Shown: in pieces, positions 26,797 through 35,478 of the stretch | How positions within the stretch are numbered: the stretch's first letter is position 1 | How the letters are laid out: every line of letters begins with the position of its first letter | NCBI GenBank assembly: GCA_019636235.1 | Contig: JAHBXW010000011.1 | Location: 98,422-162,421 of the forward strand | From: Planctomyces sp. | GTDB taxonomy: Bacteria; Planctomycetota; Planctomycetia; Planctomycetales; Planctomycetaceae | DNA: 64,000 bases | Reading direction: 5' to 3' | Made by a program: the position numbers and the translations under genes | Notes under the pieces: generated by a model | Databases searched by the model: none | What the model saw: the letters and a program-made list of their open reading frames with translations, nothing else | Told to the model about the DNA's origin: nothing

Positions 26797-26967
26797 CTTT
26801 CGGCAGGACGACAACCCCACGAAGCGCCTGCCGTGTGGAGGCGGGACGGAACCGGGTGTGGGGACAGGCGACCAGTGTGCGTGTCGGTCCGGACGGGTCT
26901 GGGCGTCCGGCTGCGATTGGCCGCGAGCGGTTCCGATCAACGTCGTTTCAGCAAACCGCGAGACGGA

Positions 26968-27246
26968 TCAGTGAATGTCGTACTGGCCGTCGCAGTAGTT
27001 CGGCTTGTCGGTGAAGCACGAGCCGGACTTCGATCCCTTGTGGCCGCAGGCCCCCTGGAAGCTGAAGCTCTGCTGGACGGAGGCGAAGGCGCTCCCGACG
27101 TCTTCCAGCTCGTTGTTGATGTTCAGGGCGAGTTCCGACAGGCCGACGATCAGTCCCAGGACGGTGATCGTGGCGACGAGCACCAGTTCGGCCGACACGA
27201 TGAAACCGGCTTCGTCGTTGAGCAGCTGGGTGGCGAGGTTGGTCAT
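26968..27246 (-). CDS. small Flp-like / class-III pilin-like protein with Cys-rich tail
   Basis: 92 residues. A short charged N-terminus (TNLATQLLNDEAG) is followed by a single hydrophobic helix (FIVSAELVLVATITVLGLIVGL) beginning E-A-G-F-I-V-S-A-E. This resembles the Flp/Tad pilin pattern: Gly before the cleavage site, Glu at about +5 and a hydrophobic stretch. The mature part continues as an amphipathic helix (LNINNELEDVGSAFASVQQSF) and ends in a tail with three Cys, Lys and Gly (CGHKGSKSGSCFTDK...C). No tad assembly genes are nearby and the gene has its own terminator. It is probably a small membrane or pilin subunit; a holin-like or stress peptide cannot be excluded. Confidence 0.68.
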   Translation of the reverse strand: MTNLATQLLNDEAGFIVSAELVLVATITVLGLIVGLSELALNINNELEDVGSAFASVQQSFSFQGACGHKGSKSGSCFTDKPNYCDGQYDIH

Positions 27247-27610
27247 GGTTGCGTCTCTCTCAGTGGGGGTTGTGAAGTGCCTCGGTTGTGTTCGCGACGA
27301 AAAGCAGGGGCAATGCCAAAGGACCTTGGCGCGGCGTCACGAAATCTGAACAGGCCGCTCGCGGTCAGCCGCAACTCATGCCGGCGTATGCGGTTGGCGG
27401 AATCGGAAATTCGCGGCACGGCGTTTCGACCCTTGAACGCCACCGCCGGACGGCTGTTGCCGTAGGGCCACACGCACCCCTGATTTCCAGCCTCTTTCCT
27501 TGCGTCGGCCGCCTCCAACCCGCGACTCTCATGGAACTTCCGCCGGCATGTTGCCTTCACGCCACACGTCGCCACCAGGCATCCTTGATTCGCACCGCCC
27601 CGCCCCGTCC
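27247..27610. other. intergenic region upstream of pilin-like and ABC ATPase genes
   Basis: 364 bases with no credible gene, separating two divergent genes (pilin-like on minus, ABC ATPase on plus). It should contain both promoters. The pilin gene's start has only a weak GAGAG ribosome site before it. No clear regulatory palindrome was seen. Confidence 0.5.
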
Positions 27611-28285
27611 ATGATCGACGTCGAACGCGTCAGCAAAAGCTATCGCCGCGGCGCGGCGCAGATCCCCGTCCTGAGGGGCCTTTCCTGCCACGTGCCCCAG
27701 GGCGCCTTCGCCTTCATCGTCGGCCCTTCGGGCAGCGGCAAAAGCACCCTCCTGTACCTCATGGGCGCGCTGGAGGTCCCGGACTCCGGCGCCATCCGGC
27801 TGGCCGGCGAATCGCTCGGCGACATGCCCCCCCAGCGCAAGGACGACCTCCGCCGACGTCGCATCGGCTTCGTCTTCCAGAGCTTCAACCTGCTCTCCAA
27901 TCTCGACGCCGTCGACAACGTCCTCGTCCCGTTTCTGCCCACGGGCGAGGCCGCCCAGCGTCGCCCCGAGGCAGTCGACCTGCTCCGCGACGTCGGACTC
28001 GGCGACCGGCTCGACCACCGTCCCAGCCAGCTCTCCGGCGGCGAGCAGCAGCGCGTCGCCATCGCCCGCGCGCTTCTCAAACAGCCGGACCTGATTCTCG
28101 CGGACGAGCCGACCGGCGAACTCGACAGCGCCACCGGCCACGAAATCTTCGCCCTCCTCCGGCGGCTGCAGGCCGAACGCGGCACGACGGTCGTCACCGT
28201 CACGCACGATCATCGCTACATCCGCCAGGAGGACCTGGTCCTCCGCATCCAGGACGGCGTGATCGTCCCTTCAGAAGCTTCCTGA
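27611..28285 (+). CDS. ABC transporter ATP-binding protein (LolD/MacB-type)
   Basis: 224 residues. Walker A (VGPSGSGKST), Q-loop (FVFQSFNLL), signature (LSGGEQQR), Walker B (LILADEPTGELD) and the H-loop (VTVTHDHRY) are all intact. The MacB/LolD type is recognised by TLLYLMGALEVPDSG and by the D-E-P-T-G-E-L-D box with Glu/Leu before Asp. These ATPases drive permeases that extract lipoproteins or pump metals, peptides and macrolides. No permease gene is beside it (the next gene is an MFS carrier), so the partner is elsewhere. Since DUF3299 proteins are found next to such ATPases in other bacteria, a link with the DUF3299 genes at 33-36 kb is conceivable but unproven. Confidence 0.88.
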   Translation: MIDVERVSKSYRRGAAQIPVLRGLSCHVPQGAFAFIVGPSGSGKSTLLYLMGALEVPDSGAIRLAGESLGDMPPQRKDDLRRRRIGFVFQSFNLLSNLDAVDNVLVPFLPTGEAAQRRPEAVDLLRDVGLGDRLDHRPSQLSGGEQQRVAIARALLKQPDLILADEPTGELDSATGHEIFALLRRLQAERGTTVVTVTHDHRYIRQEDLVLRIQDGVIVPSEAS

Positions 28286-28377
28286 ACACCACTGGTCAAA
28301 ATCGCGATAGTCGTCGCGTTTCCGCCGCTGCTACCATCCCCGACCAACGCCTTCCGCACGCACGGACGCACTCGCCG

Positions 28378-29751
28378 ATGAACGGCTCTCCGGACCCCGC
28401 CGCACGCTCCTGGTCGCGCGACCCCAGCTTCTGGGGCATGACGGCCACCCAGTTCCTGGGCGCGTTCAACGACAACGTCTTCAAGCAGTTGATCCTGCTG
28501 TTGTGCATCGATCTCGCCCAGGGCGACCCGGCGCGCGACCGGCAGGGGCTGGCCCAGGCGCTGTTCGCCGCCCCGTTCATTCTGTTTTCGGGATTCGCGG
28601 GCTACCTGTCCGACCGGAACAGCAAGCGCACGATCGTCGTCCTCTCGAAGCTCGCCGAGTTGGGCATCATGATCGCCGGGCTGCTCGCGTTCCTCAGCGG
28701 CGGTCTCCCGGCGCCGATGGCCGTCCTGTTTCTGATGGGCGCCCAGAGCGCGTTCTTCGGCCCCCCCAAGTACGGCATCCTCCCCGAGCTGTTCGCCGAG
28801 CATGACCTGCCCAAGGTCAACGGCGTCATCCTGATGACGACCTTCCTGGCGATCATTCTCGCCTTCCCGGCCGCGGGCGCCCTCAAGATGTGGTTCGAGG
28901 GTCGGCTGTGGCAGGCCTGCTTCGGCTGCTTGGTGATCGCCGTCGCAGGCATCCTCACCTCGCTGACCATCCGCCGCACGCCGATCGCCGAACCCGGACT
29001 GCCGTTCCGCTTCGCGAGCCTCGTCATCCACCCCGGCACATGGTCCGCGATGAAGGCCCAGCCCGGCCTGCTGATCGCGCTGGCCGCTTCGTCGCTGTTC
29101 TGGTTCACGGGCGGCGTCGTCTACCCGCTGGTGATCAATTCCGTCGGCAAGCTGCAACTCGGGCTGGACGACTACCGCACCGGCTGGCTGGCGTCCTGCA
29201 CGGGTTTGGGCATCACGATCGGATGCATCGCGGCGGGAGCGCTGTGCGGCAACCGGTTTCGCGCGGAACTCGTAAAGGCCGGCATGTGGGGCATGCTGGT
29301 CAGCCTCCTGCTGCTGGCGATTCCCGGGCCGGGACTCGTCGAGCGGGACATCCCGGCCTTCGAAGCGGAACGCTTGCTGAAATCCACGTCGGCGGATGCG
29401 CCGGGCGCGGCGATCCCGCCGGAGATGGTCCGCGTCGCGTTCCGTCCATTGTGGCTCGGCGACATCGGTACGCGGCTGATGCTGGTCGCACTCGGCGTCT
29501 GTGCGGGGCTGTTCAGCGTGCCGGTGCAGGTGTACCTGCAGGCCCGCGCGCCGGAGGATCAGAAAGGGCGGATCATCGGCGTGATGAACCTGTTCAACTG
29601 GATCGCGATCGCGCTGGCCAGCCAGTTCTACACGGCCGCGAACGTCGTGCTGGGCGACGCGCAGGCGCCGAACCTGTTGTTCGGCGCGGCGGCCCTGGCG
29701 CTGCTGCCGCTGCTGGCGTTCTATCGTCCGCGCAGCGAGGCGCTGCGCTGA
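28378..29751 (+). CDS. MFS transporter, LplT-like (lysophospholipid transporter)
   Basis: 457 residues with ~12 hydrophobic segments. The N-terminal FLGAFNDNVFKQLILLL matches the strongly conserved start of LplT and of the N-terminal half of Aas-type fused carriers, followed by FILFSGFAGYLSDRNSKR, the MFS motif A (G-x-L-x-D-R). The late KGRIIGVMNLFNW is also typical. LplT flips lysophospholipids across the inner membrane for reacylation. The acyltransferase/acyl-ACP synthetase partner is not seen beside it, whereas in many bacteria it is fused or adjacent. It begins 92 bases after the ABC ATPase on the same strand and may be co-transcribed. Ends 43 bases before a convergent small membrane protein gene. 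Confidence 0.86.
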   Translation: MNGSPDPAARSWSRDPSFWGMTATQFLGAFNDNVFKQLILLLCIDLAQGDPARDRQGLAQALFAAPFILFSGFAGYLSDRNSKRTIVVLSKLAELGIMIAGLLAFLSGGLPAPMAVLFLMGAQSAFFGPPKYGILPELFAEHDLPKVNGVILMTTFLAIILAFPAAGALKMWFEGRLWQACFGCLVIAVAGILTSLTIRRTPIAEPGLPFRFASLVIHPGTWSAMKAQPGLLIALAASSLFWFTGGVVYPLVINSVGKLQLGLDDYRTGWLASCTGLGITIGCIAAGALCGNRFRAELVKAGMWGMLVSLLLLAIPGPGLVERDIPAFEAERLLKSTSADAPGAAIPPEMVRVAFRPLWLGDIGTRLMLVALGVCAGLFSVPVQVYLQARAPEDQKGRIIGVMNLFNWIAIALASQFYTAANVVLGDAQAPNLLFGAAALALLPLLAFYRPRSEALR

Positions 29752-29794
29752 CCGCGGTCGGTTTCGACGCCGGTTCGTCAACTGTCGCGGCGAT

Positions 29795-30271
29795 TCACTC
29801 AGACGGTGGGGTCTGGACGACCGGAGCCGGCGCCGCACCCCCCGCGCGCGTCACCTTCAGATAGCTGCCGATGCCGACAATTCCCGTCATCAGCAGCAGA
29901 ATCACCAGCAGCCACAGGCCCCCCGCGCGCCGCAGTCCAGCGAACTTCGGCGACCGGCCCGCCAGCGCCGACGCCAGAAAGAACACCGGCAGCGCCAATA
30001 CGATCTTGATCCCCATCAGCATGTGGTACTGCTTGTCTCGCGGCTGCCCCGTGAACAGGTAGTTGTAAAACCCCGTCAACAGCAGCAGCAGCACGCTCAG
30101 CGCGATCACCTTGCCCCACCGCGCGTTCACACGCTCCCGCATCAGCATCCGCTGTTCGTCCGACAGCAGGCTCATCGCCGGCAGCACGGCCAGCCACTGG
30201 AAGACGGCGCCGCCGATCACGATCGCGGCGAACCACACGTGCAACCAGCGGGTGAGGACATCAATCGGCAT
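29795..30271 (-). CDS. small four-helix membrane protein (CopD-like)
   Basis: 158 residues with four hydrophobic segments: residues ~10-30 (HVWFAAIVIGGAVFQWLAV), ~53-70 (VIALSVLLLLLTGFYNYLF), ~85-102 (MGIKIVLALPVFFLAS) and ~115-137 (LWLLVILLLMTGIVGIGSY). The pattern, with an early His-containing first helix and a short cytoplasmic RERVNARWGKV loop, resembles the CopD/DUF4149-like haem- or copper-related membrane proteins, but identity to a particular family cannot be decided. The C-terminal ~20 residues are Pro/Ala-rich and basic. It is convergent with the LplT-like gene and 155 bases downstream of the lipase gene. No other known partner. Confidence 0.7.
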   Translation of the reverse strand: MPIDVLTRWLHVWFAAIVIGGAVFQWLAVLPAMSLLSDEQRMLMRERVNARWGKVIALSVLLLLLTGFYNYLFTGQPRDKQYHMLMGIKIVLALPVFFLASALAGRSPKFAGLRRAGGLWLLVILLLMTGIVGIGSYLKVTRAGGAAPAPVVQTPPSE

Positions 30272-30426
30272 GGGAGCTTCTCACAGAGGGACGTCGCGGA
30301 CGGGTCGGGCCGCGCGGATTGTAGCCGCTTCTCCGGGATGCGGGGAGACGCCCGCTCGCCCATCGCTTCGCAAACCCCGCCTGCTGTCCGAAATCGCGCA
30401 GACCCCCGGCAGGACGGGAACGATGC

Positions 30427-31284
30427 TTACACGTCCCCGATCCGCCGGATGTAGTTCGCCATCAGGTGCGCGTCCACCTTCGAACGCACCCGGTTCCACA
30501 CGTCGTCGATCAAGGTCGCCGACAGCACCTGGTCCGTCGCCTTCGATGCCAGATTCCCCAGCACCGAACTCGCGGCGTCCGCCTGCTCCGGGCACTTCAG
30601 CAGCACCTCCGTCAGGCAGTGCCCGTACTCGTTGCTCAGCAGGCTGATCGTCGGCAGCAGCGGCACGAGATCGAGTTCATCGACATACCGGAAGATCCGG
30701 CCCGGGAACTCGAGGGCGAAGGCCTCCGCCGCAGCGGCGTTGCCGATCATCGGCGCGCCGAACGTGTACACCTGATGCACGGGGATCATCTGCCGCTGCA
30801 GCCGCCAGGCGGCGACGAGCGCCAGCGCTCCGCCAAGGCTGTGGCCCGTGACGAACACCGGCCGCTCCTGCTTTGAAAACGCGTCGTCGACCGCCGTGAA
30901 GAACGGCCGCCAGACCTCCTCCAGCGCGTCCAGAAACCCGCGATGAAACCGCGCCCCGACCCCCGCCGCCGCAAAGTCCGTCCCCGCTCGTCCCTCCGGC
31001 AGCGCCAGGAAGTTCCGCGCGTTCGTCAGCAGCCAGTCCTTGAACCCGTCCAGACTCGACGGAGATTCGGACCCGCGAAACACGCACACGATCGCGTCCG
31101 CCGACGTGGCGACATAGACCTGCGTGTTGTCCACGCTGATCAACCGCGCCTCGAGTCCCAGCTGTTCCTGAAACCTGGGCCGGGCCTCGGGCTCAGCGTA
31201 GTACGCGAGATCGCAGGCCGTTGCGAAATATACCGCGTTGCCGCTGTCGCGGCCCGCCGCCTTAACGTTCAATGCCAGCGCCAT
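30427..31284 (-). CDS. class 3 (alpha/beta) lipase family protein
   Basis: 285 residues, no signal peptide. The nucleophile elbow is VFVTGHSLGGALA with S149, and IVCVFRGSES supplies the oxyanion-side strand; VDELDLVPLLP carries the expected Asp and YGHCLTE the His, which completes the lipase_3 triad. Lipase_3 members hydrolyse acylglycerols or act as feruloyl esterases. The absence of export features places it in the cytoplasm or peripherally on the membrane. ATG 31284 lies 23 bases inside the upstream LRR gene, so the two genes overlap and are probably translationally coupled. A basic, Arg-rich frame upstream of the ATG is not considered coding. Confidence 0.82.
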   Translation of the reverse strand: MALALNVKAAGRDSGNAVYFATACDLAYYAEPEARPRFQEQLGLEARLISVDNTQVYVATSADAIVCVFRGSESPSSLDGFKDWLLTNARNFLALPEGRAGTDFAAAGVGARFHRGFLDALEEVWRPFFTAVDDAFSKQERPVFVTGHSLGGALALVAAWRLQRQMIPVHQVYTFGAPMIGNAAAAEAFALEFPGRIFRYVDELDLVPLLPTISLLSNEYGHCLTEVLLKCPEQADAASSVLGNLASKATDQVLSATLIDDVWNRVRSKVDAHLMANYIRRIGDV

Positions 31285-32029
31285 TCCGCCCCTCCCCGGC
31301 CGTTTCCGCGGACTCCGTCGATGCGTCTGTCGTCGTGCCCGTCGTCGAATCCGCCAGCGGCCCATCGACGCCGCCAACCGCCCGCCGCCCCTCCCCGGAC
31401 TGCTTCCATTCCTCCAGCGTCGACTTCCAGATCCCCGTGCCGGGGCACCACAACCGCCGCAACTTCGGATGCGCCATCAGCGTCGCCCGGAATCCGGCGT
31501 CCGTTGTCGGAGTGTTTGAAATCCGCAGTCGCTGCAGCTCCGGAAGGTCCGCGACGAGCGCCAGGCCCACATCGGTCATCCGGGTGTTGTCGAGATCGAG
31601 TTCCCGAAGCCGCGCCAGCCCGCGGACATGCTCCAGCACGGAGTCGTCGACGTCCGCGTTCGCCATCTGCAGGACGACCGCGTCCGGATGCTGCGCGATC
31701 GCGCGATAGTCGCCGCGGTCCCAGCCGGTGAGCGTGATGTGCGTTTCGCCATCGACCTCGCGGATGCGCGGCCCGAGGTCGATCGGCGCCAGCCGCGTGT
31801 AAAGCGGCGGGAACGAAGTCAGTGCGATGCCCAGCGCCAGCACGGCCGCCGGAACCGCGGTGCGGGCGGGATCGCGATAAATATGCCACGGCGCGGCGAC
31901 GGGAAAGAAGGCCATCACCGCCAGGCCCCGCTTCGTCCCGACCCGAAACGCGGTGAAGATCAACCATGCTGCCGCGATCGCGATCAACAGCAAGCCCGCG
32001 TAAATCGAAAACTCGAACAGCGTCTCCAT
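31262..32029 (-). CDS. membrane-anchored leucine-rich-repeat-like protein
   Basis: 255 residues. Two N-terminal hydrophobic stretches (~8-30, METLFEF then AGLLLIAIAAAWLIF; ~38-70, AVMAFFPVAAPW and AVLALGIALTSF) suggest a membrane anchor. The remainder contains LRR-type units: VLEHVRGLARLRELDLDNTRMTDVGLALVADLPELQRLRISNTPTTDAGF, i.e. L-x-x-L-x-L-x-N-T repeated roughly every 24 residues, as in planctomycete LRR proteins. The C-terminal ~45 residues are Gly/Thr/Ser-rich. LRRs usually mediate protein contacts; no enzymatic motif was found. Its end overlaps the lipase gene start by 23 bases. Confidence 0.75.
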   Translation of the reverse strand: METLFEFSIYAGLLLIAIAAAWLIFTAFRVGTKRGLAVMAFFPVAAPWHIYRDPARTAVPAAVLALGIALTSFPPLYTRLAPIDLGPRIREVDGETHITLTGWDRGDYRAIAQHPDAVVLQMANADVDDSVLEHVRGLARLRELDLDNTRMTDVGLALVADLPELQRLRISNTPTTDAGFRATLMAHPKLRRLWCPGTGIWKSTLEEWKQSGEGRRAVGGVDGPLADSTTGTTTDASTESAETAGEGRNGAGIER

Positions 32030-32117
32030 GCGTGTGACCCGCCCGCCCTCCGCGCGCCGGCGGCCGCGGCAGGGGCGTCGCGCATTCGTTCCGTCCGTTG
32101 AGCCGCGCCGGCCATCG

Positions 32118-33299
32118 TCAGTTCAGAAAGAAGAATCGCTCCGCTTGTTTGACCGTCGCCGGATCCCGCTCGCGCAGCTCCTCGACGAAGCTCTTGGCCC
32201 GGCCAATGGTCGCGGCCAGGTCGGGCGCCGCATCTTCGGAGGTCGGCTTCTTCTTCGACAGCAAGAGCATGTACCGGACGATCGCCCGCTTCGTCTGGCT
32301 GTTGCTGAACTCCGGCGCGTCGTACATCGTCTTCAGACGCTCCATGACCTCCCAGTCCTCCCAGCGGCCCAGGTCCGTGATCACCAGGTCCGCCACTTCC
32401 GGCCGCTCCAGCAGCGATCGCATCGCCGACCGCAGCCGCGGTTTTGGAATCCGGTCCCCCGCATACTGCCACATGAACCGCAGCGCCTGCATCGCAGCGT
32501 ACGTCTCGCTGAACGGAACCGTCGTGTCCCGGAGCTTCGCTTCTTCCAGCACCGCGACGCCTTCATCCCCCGTCAGCAACAGGTAGCCGGCCATCATCCC
32601 GTCGATCCCCAGCCGATAGCCGTCCACCGGCTTGAGTACCTCCCCCTTCAGGAACTCCGCGTCCTCCGCCTGGCCGCACAGGCCCAGCATCAGCCCGTAA
32701 AAGCCCAGCCGGGTTGGCGTCGTCTGCGGGTTGGTGATCCAGCCCCGCAGCTTCTCGGCCGAGAACTCATCCGCCAGCGGTGCGATGTCCTGATACGGCG
32801 CCCCGGCGAACTCCGAGTACGCGTCCCGGGCGATCAGTTCGTCCGGCGATTCCAGGAACTTCAGAAAGTACGACAACCGCTTGACTGTCGGCTGCTCTTT
32901 GCCGGGCGCCTGGCGCACGTAGTTGTACGCGGTCTCCGTCACTTCCATCGGGCTGGACCAGTTGATCGCACCCGACGACTTCGTGCCCAGCAGCAGGAAC
33001 AGGTCGCCCGGCCTGCCCGGACGGAACCGGTCCAATACGACCGCCTCGCCCTTCTCGAGTTCGCCGGATGGCTGGCGCAGCACTTCGACGACCTCGTAAG
33101 ACGTCTCGCCAAACGACTCCTTCTCGCGGTCCGCAGGCGTTCCCGCGGACCACTGCGCCAGGACCGCCGCATCCGCCTGGCTGAGCTGCTCCGCCAGCGT
33201 CTGCTCCGGCGCAGCACAGAACGGACAGGCGCGAACCGACTCCGCCGATGCGGCGATGACCGCCGCGGAAAGCGTCAACGCAACGAGAATCCGACGCAT
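32118..33299 (-). CDS. secreted planctomycete protein with CPFC motif
   Basis: 393 residues with a signal peptide (MRRILVALTLSAAVIAASAE). Directly after it comes CPFCAAPEQTLAEQLSQADAAVLA, a C-x-x-C pair (residues ~25-28) followed by Q-T-L-x-E, a signature seen in many planctomycete secreted proteins next to DUF3299 genes. The middle shows a beta-rich part (YEVVEVLRQPSGELEKGEAVVLDRF), then helix-rich repeats to the end (RLGIDGMMAGYLLLTGDEG, RLRSAMRSLLERPEVADLVI), resembling HEAT-like helices. The CxxC could bind a metal or haem or form a disulphide. It is 45 bases downstream of the DUF3299 lipoprotein gene and probably in its operon. Function unknown. Confidence 0.8.
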   Translation of the reverse strand: MRRILVALTLSAAVIAASAESVRACPFCAAPEQTLAEQLSQADAAVLAQWSAGTPADREKESFGETSYEVVEVLRQPSGELEKGEAVVLDRFRPGRPGDLFLLLGTKSSGAINWSSPMEVTETAYNYVRQAPGKEQPTVKRLSYFLKFLESPDELIARDAYSEFAGAPYQDIAPLADEFSAEKLRGWITNPQTTPTRLGFYGLMLGLCGQAEDAEFLKGEVLKPVDGYRLGIDGMMAGYLLLTGDEGVAVLEEAKLRDTTVPFSETYAAMQALRFMWQYAGDRIPKPRLRSAMRSLLERPEVADLVITDLGRWEDWEVMERLKTMYDAPEFSNSQTKRAIVRYMLLLSKKKPTSEDAAPDLAATIGRAKSFVEELRERDPATVKQAERFFFLN

Positions 33300-33344
33300 G
33301 TCAGTCCCCTGTCTGCGGCCGGGCCGCGCCGATCCGAGCCGGAA

Positions 33345-34277
33345 TCAGCGATCGACCACCGTCGCATCTGTGATGAAATACAGAAGGTACAGCTCGCCAT
33401 CCTGCTCCTCGGGCTCGAGGCTCATCGTGCCGATGACATCGAACGGCCGTCCCTGGATGTAGTTTGTCGTCGTGCCGTCTTTCAGCTGCACGTACACTTT
33501 GTCATACAGCTTGGCCTGCCGGCCGAAGCAGCAGATCTGGTTGTCCCGCACGAACAGGAATTCCGGCAGACCGGTCTCGATCGGCGGCGGGAACATCCAG
33601 CCTCGCAACCGCACTGTCTGGCCATCCAGATCGCGCAGCCAACCTGGAAAATAGTCCATCGCGTTGAGCGGCACCGGCTCCATGTTGAGGACCTTCAGCA
33701 GGTCCAGATCGTCGTAGCTGACGCGCAGCGCCTGCTCGCGGCCTTCGCAGTCGAACGTCTTCTCCGGCACCAGCAACTCAATGGTCCGCGGCTCCAGAGG
33801 CGCTCCCGGGAACAGTCCGGCGGCCGGATCATCAAAGGGGCTGATCGGACGATTCGCCTGAGCGTCGATCACGGCGGCAATGTCCGCCCTGCCGGGGATC
33901 TCCGGCGTCTCCCGCTCGTCCGCTGCGATCGCGTCCCGCGCGAAGTCCGCCGCGTCGTCGGCAGCTGACGATTCCCCGGCGCCGGGGCCCGCGAGCACGT
34001 TTTCCGCGGCCGCCACGTCTGCGGGGGCGAGGTCCGCAGCCGCCGCGCTCGACGACGTTTCGATTTCGGCCGGGTCCGCAATGGGCGTCGAGTTGTCGAC
34101 AACCCGCGCGCGGCCTTCGCCGGACTGGGAAATGGCGTCCGCGGACGGCGTCCGCAGCGAAGTCGTGACGGTCGGATCCGGCAACTCCCGGAACTCGCCC
34201 GGAGACGATCCCACGCAGCCGCTCAGCAGGGCGGCGGCCAGGGCCGCCAGTCGCCAGTCACCGAGATTCCGCTCCAT
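33345..34277 (-). CDS. DUF3299-family lipoprotein
   Basis: 310 residues starting MERNLGDWRL, with lipobox SGC21 after a hydrophobic stretch, so probably outer- or inner-membrane lipidated. Residues ~25-150 are an acidic, Ala/Ser/Asp-rich linker. The C-terminal ~130 residues are the DUF3299-like domain: MDYFPGWLRDLDGQTVRLRGWMFPP, FLFVRDNQICCFGRQAKLYDKVYVQL and FDVIGTMSLEPEEQDG. The paired Cys in CCFG is shared with the two neighbouring paralogues. ATG 34277 is chosen because GGAG lies seven bases before it; the frame is open a little further. DUF3299 genes in Vibrio/Shewanella occur with zinc-uptake (zrg) genes, so metal handling is a hypothesis. First of three same-family genes read leftward. 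Confidence 0.82.
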   Translation of the reverse strand: MERNLGDWRLAALAAALLSGCVGSSPGEFRELPDPTVTTSLRTPSADAISQSGEGRARVVDNSTPIADPAEIETSSSAAAADLAPADVAAAENVLAGPGAGESSAADDAADFARDAIAADERETPEIPGRADIAAVIDAQANRPISPFDDPAAGLFPGAPLEPRTIELLVPEKTFDCEGREQALRVSYDDLDLLKVLNMEPVPLNAMDYFPGWLRDLDGQTVRLRGWMFPPPIETGLPEFLFVRDNQICCFGRQAKLYDKVYVQLKDGTTTNYIQGRPFDVIGTMSLEPEEQDGELYLLYFITDATVVDR

Positions 34278-34296
34278 CGCCGGGCTCCACGAGGCC

Positions 34297-35121
34297 TCAG
34301 GAACTGCGGTCATCAACGGGTGTCGCCGTCGACGCGGACGCTTCGCCCGGCGAGGCGGATTCCGACGCAGCTGGCGTGAAGTCAGGCGCCGCCGGTGGAT
34401 CGAAGTCGCTGCGGGATCGCGTCACTTGATACCCGTCCAGCACGAACACCGGCTCCATTTCGCTCCGGCCCGTGTACTGGCGGTTGAGCCGGAATGTACC
34501 CGTGACCGAGACTCTGCCGGAATAGTAGTTTGCGGACGCCTGACCGCTCATGAACACGCCGATCATGTCCCACAGCTCGGGCTTGCCCCCGAAACAGCAG
34601 GTCCCGCTGTCCTTGACCAGCAGGAACTCCTTCAGCCCCCGCTGCTGCTCCACGGGGTACATGAACCCTTTGACGAACACCTTCTGGCCGTCGAGGGCCA
34701 GCAGGTCGGGGTGCATTTCATTCATCCCCTGCAGCACCCGCTTGGCTTTGTCCGAAACATCCCGGGAAAAGCTGATCCGCGTGTACCCGGCCGGGATTTC
34801 CGTTTGATAGACGTACACCTGGTACAGGATGCCCCCCGTCAGAGCGGCCCCCGACAGCGCCAGCCCGGCGATCGCCAGATTCGTGCCGCCGTACTCGCCG
34901 CGAGCCGCTCGCAACTTCATCAACGCCATCGTCCCCAGCACCAGGTTCACTGCCGGAATCACCAGCGCGAACCAGAACAGCATCAGGGCGGCGGACAACA
35001 GCCCCAGCACGAAGCTGACGACCGCCAGCATCGACAGCGGCCGGTACTCGAACCGGCTCAGCTCGCCCGGTTCAACCGACGGCGCGCCGGCATCCGCGGA
35101 CGAGAGGGTCATTGTGGACAT
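34297..35121 (-). CDS. DUF3299-family membrane protein B
   Basis: 274 residues. Hydrophobic segments at ~27-47 (RPLSMLAVVSFVLGLLSAAL) and ~48-70, then ~83-103 (LAIAGLALSGAALTGGILYQ), place it in the inner membrane. The soluble DUF3299-like domain follows: VQDKA-type text, then LLALDGQKVFVKGFMYPVEQQRGLKEFLLVKDSGTCCFGGKPELWDMIGVFM, with the CCFG pair, and VSVTGTFRLNRQYTG. The C-terminus is Ser/Pro/Ala-rich. The gene ends 19 bases before the DUF3299 lipoprotein gene, so they share an operon. The next upstream gene encodes a very close paralogue. Confidence 0.84.
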   Translation of the reverse strand: MSTMTLSSADAGAPSVEPGELSRFEYRPLSMLAVVSFVLGLLSAALMLFWFALVIPAVNLVLGTMALMKLRAARGEYGGTNLAIAGLALSGAALTGGILYQVYVYQTEIPAGYTRISFSRDVSDKAKRVLQGMNEMHPDLLALDGQKVFVKGFMYPVEQQRGLKEFLLVKDSGTCCFGGKPELWDMIGVFMSGQASANYYSGRVSVTGTFRLNRQYTGRSEMEPVFVLDGYQVTRSRSDFDPPAAPDFTPAASESASPGEASASTATPVDDRSS

Positions 35122-35478
35122 GGAGCACTCCAGAACAGGCCGAACGCGAACAAGATCGATGAATTCTCAGGAACGATGACCAGACCGCGAATGAAAAACC
35201 GCCGCGGCCGAACGGAACGAATCTCCGCAAACCGGCCGGTGGGCTGGCGATGCACACGCTCCAGCGGACCGAATATCGTGCACGCTGAGCGCAGCGAACG
35301 CAATTCCACCTCTCCATTTTGACCGACGTCCGGCGGTCGGCAAGCCCGGACACGGAAGGCTGCGAAGATTGGCGCTCGGGCGAACGGCCCCGCCCGCCGA
35401 ACCATCCCGGCCCGCAGCGATCATTCCCCGCGTCTTTCTCAGTCGACGCAAGCGCGAGGTTGCCGACGACCGTCAGGC
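35122..35478 (-). other. intergenic spacer between DUF3299 paralogues, carries a duplicated 41-base element
   Basis: 357 bases between the end of DUF3299 paralogue A and the start of paralogue B. No reading frame is convincing. The block at 35400-35440 resembles one upstream of paralogue A; see the repeat entries. Any promoter for paralogue B would lie here. Confidence 0.5.
35400..35440 (-). repeat. 41-base element, copy 1 (upstream of DUF3299 paralogue B)
   Basis: Non-coding 41-base block matching 36446-36486 at 32 of 41 positions by eye, including CCCGCAG and CATTCCCCGCG. It sits ~280 bases upstream of paralogue B and 40 bases past the stop of paralogue A. Confidence 0.55.

Noticed and set aside
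27247..27610. Sigma-54-type promoter for the pilin-like gene
   Set aside because: No TGGCAC-N5-TTGC match at correct spacing on the minus strand.
28216..29838. A 540-codon minus-strand frame across the MFS gene
   Set aside because: Antisense shadow with an Arg/Gln/His composition; the plus-strand gene has 12 membrane segments and conserved LplT text.
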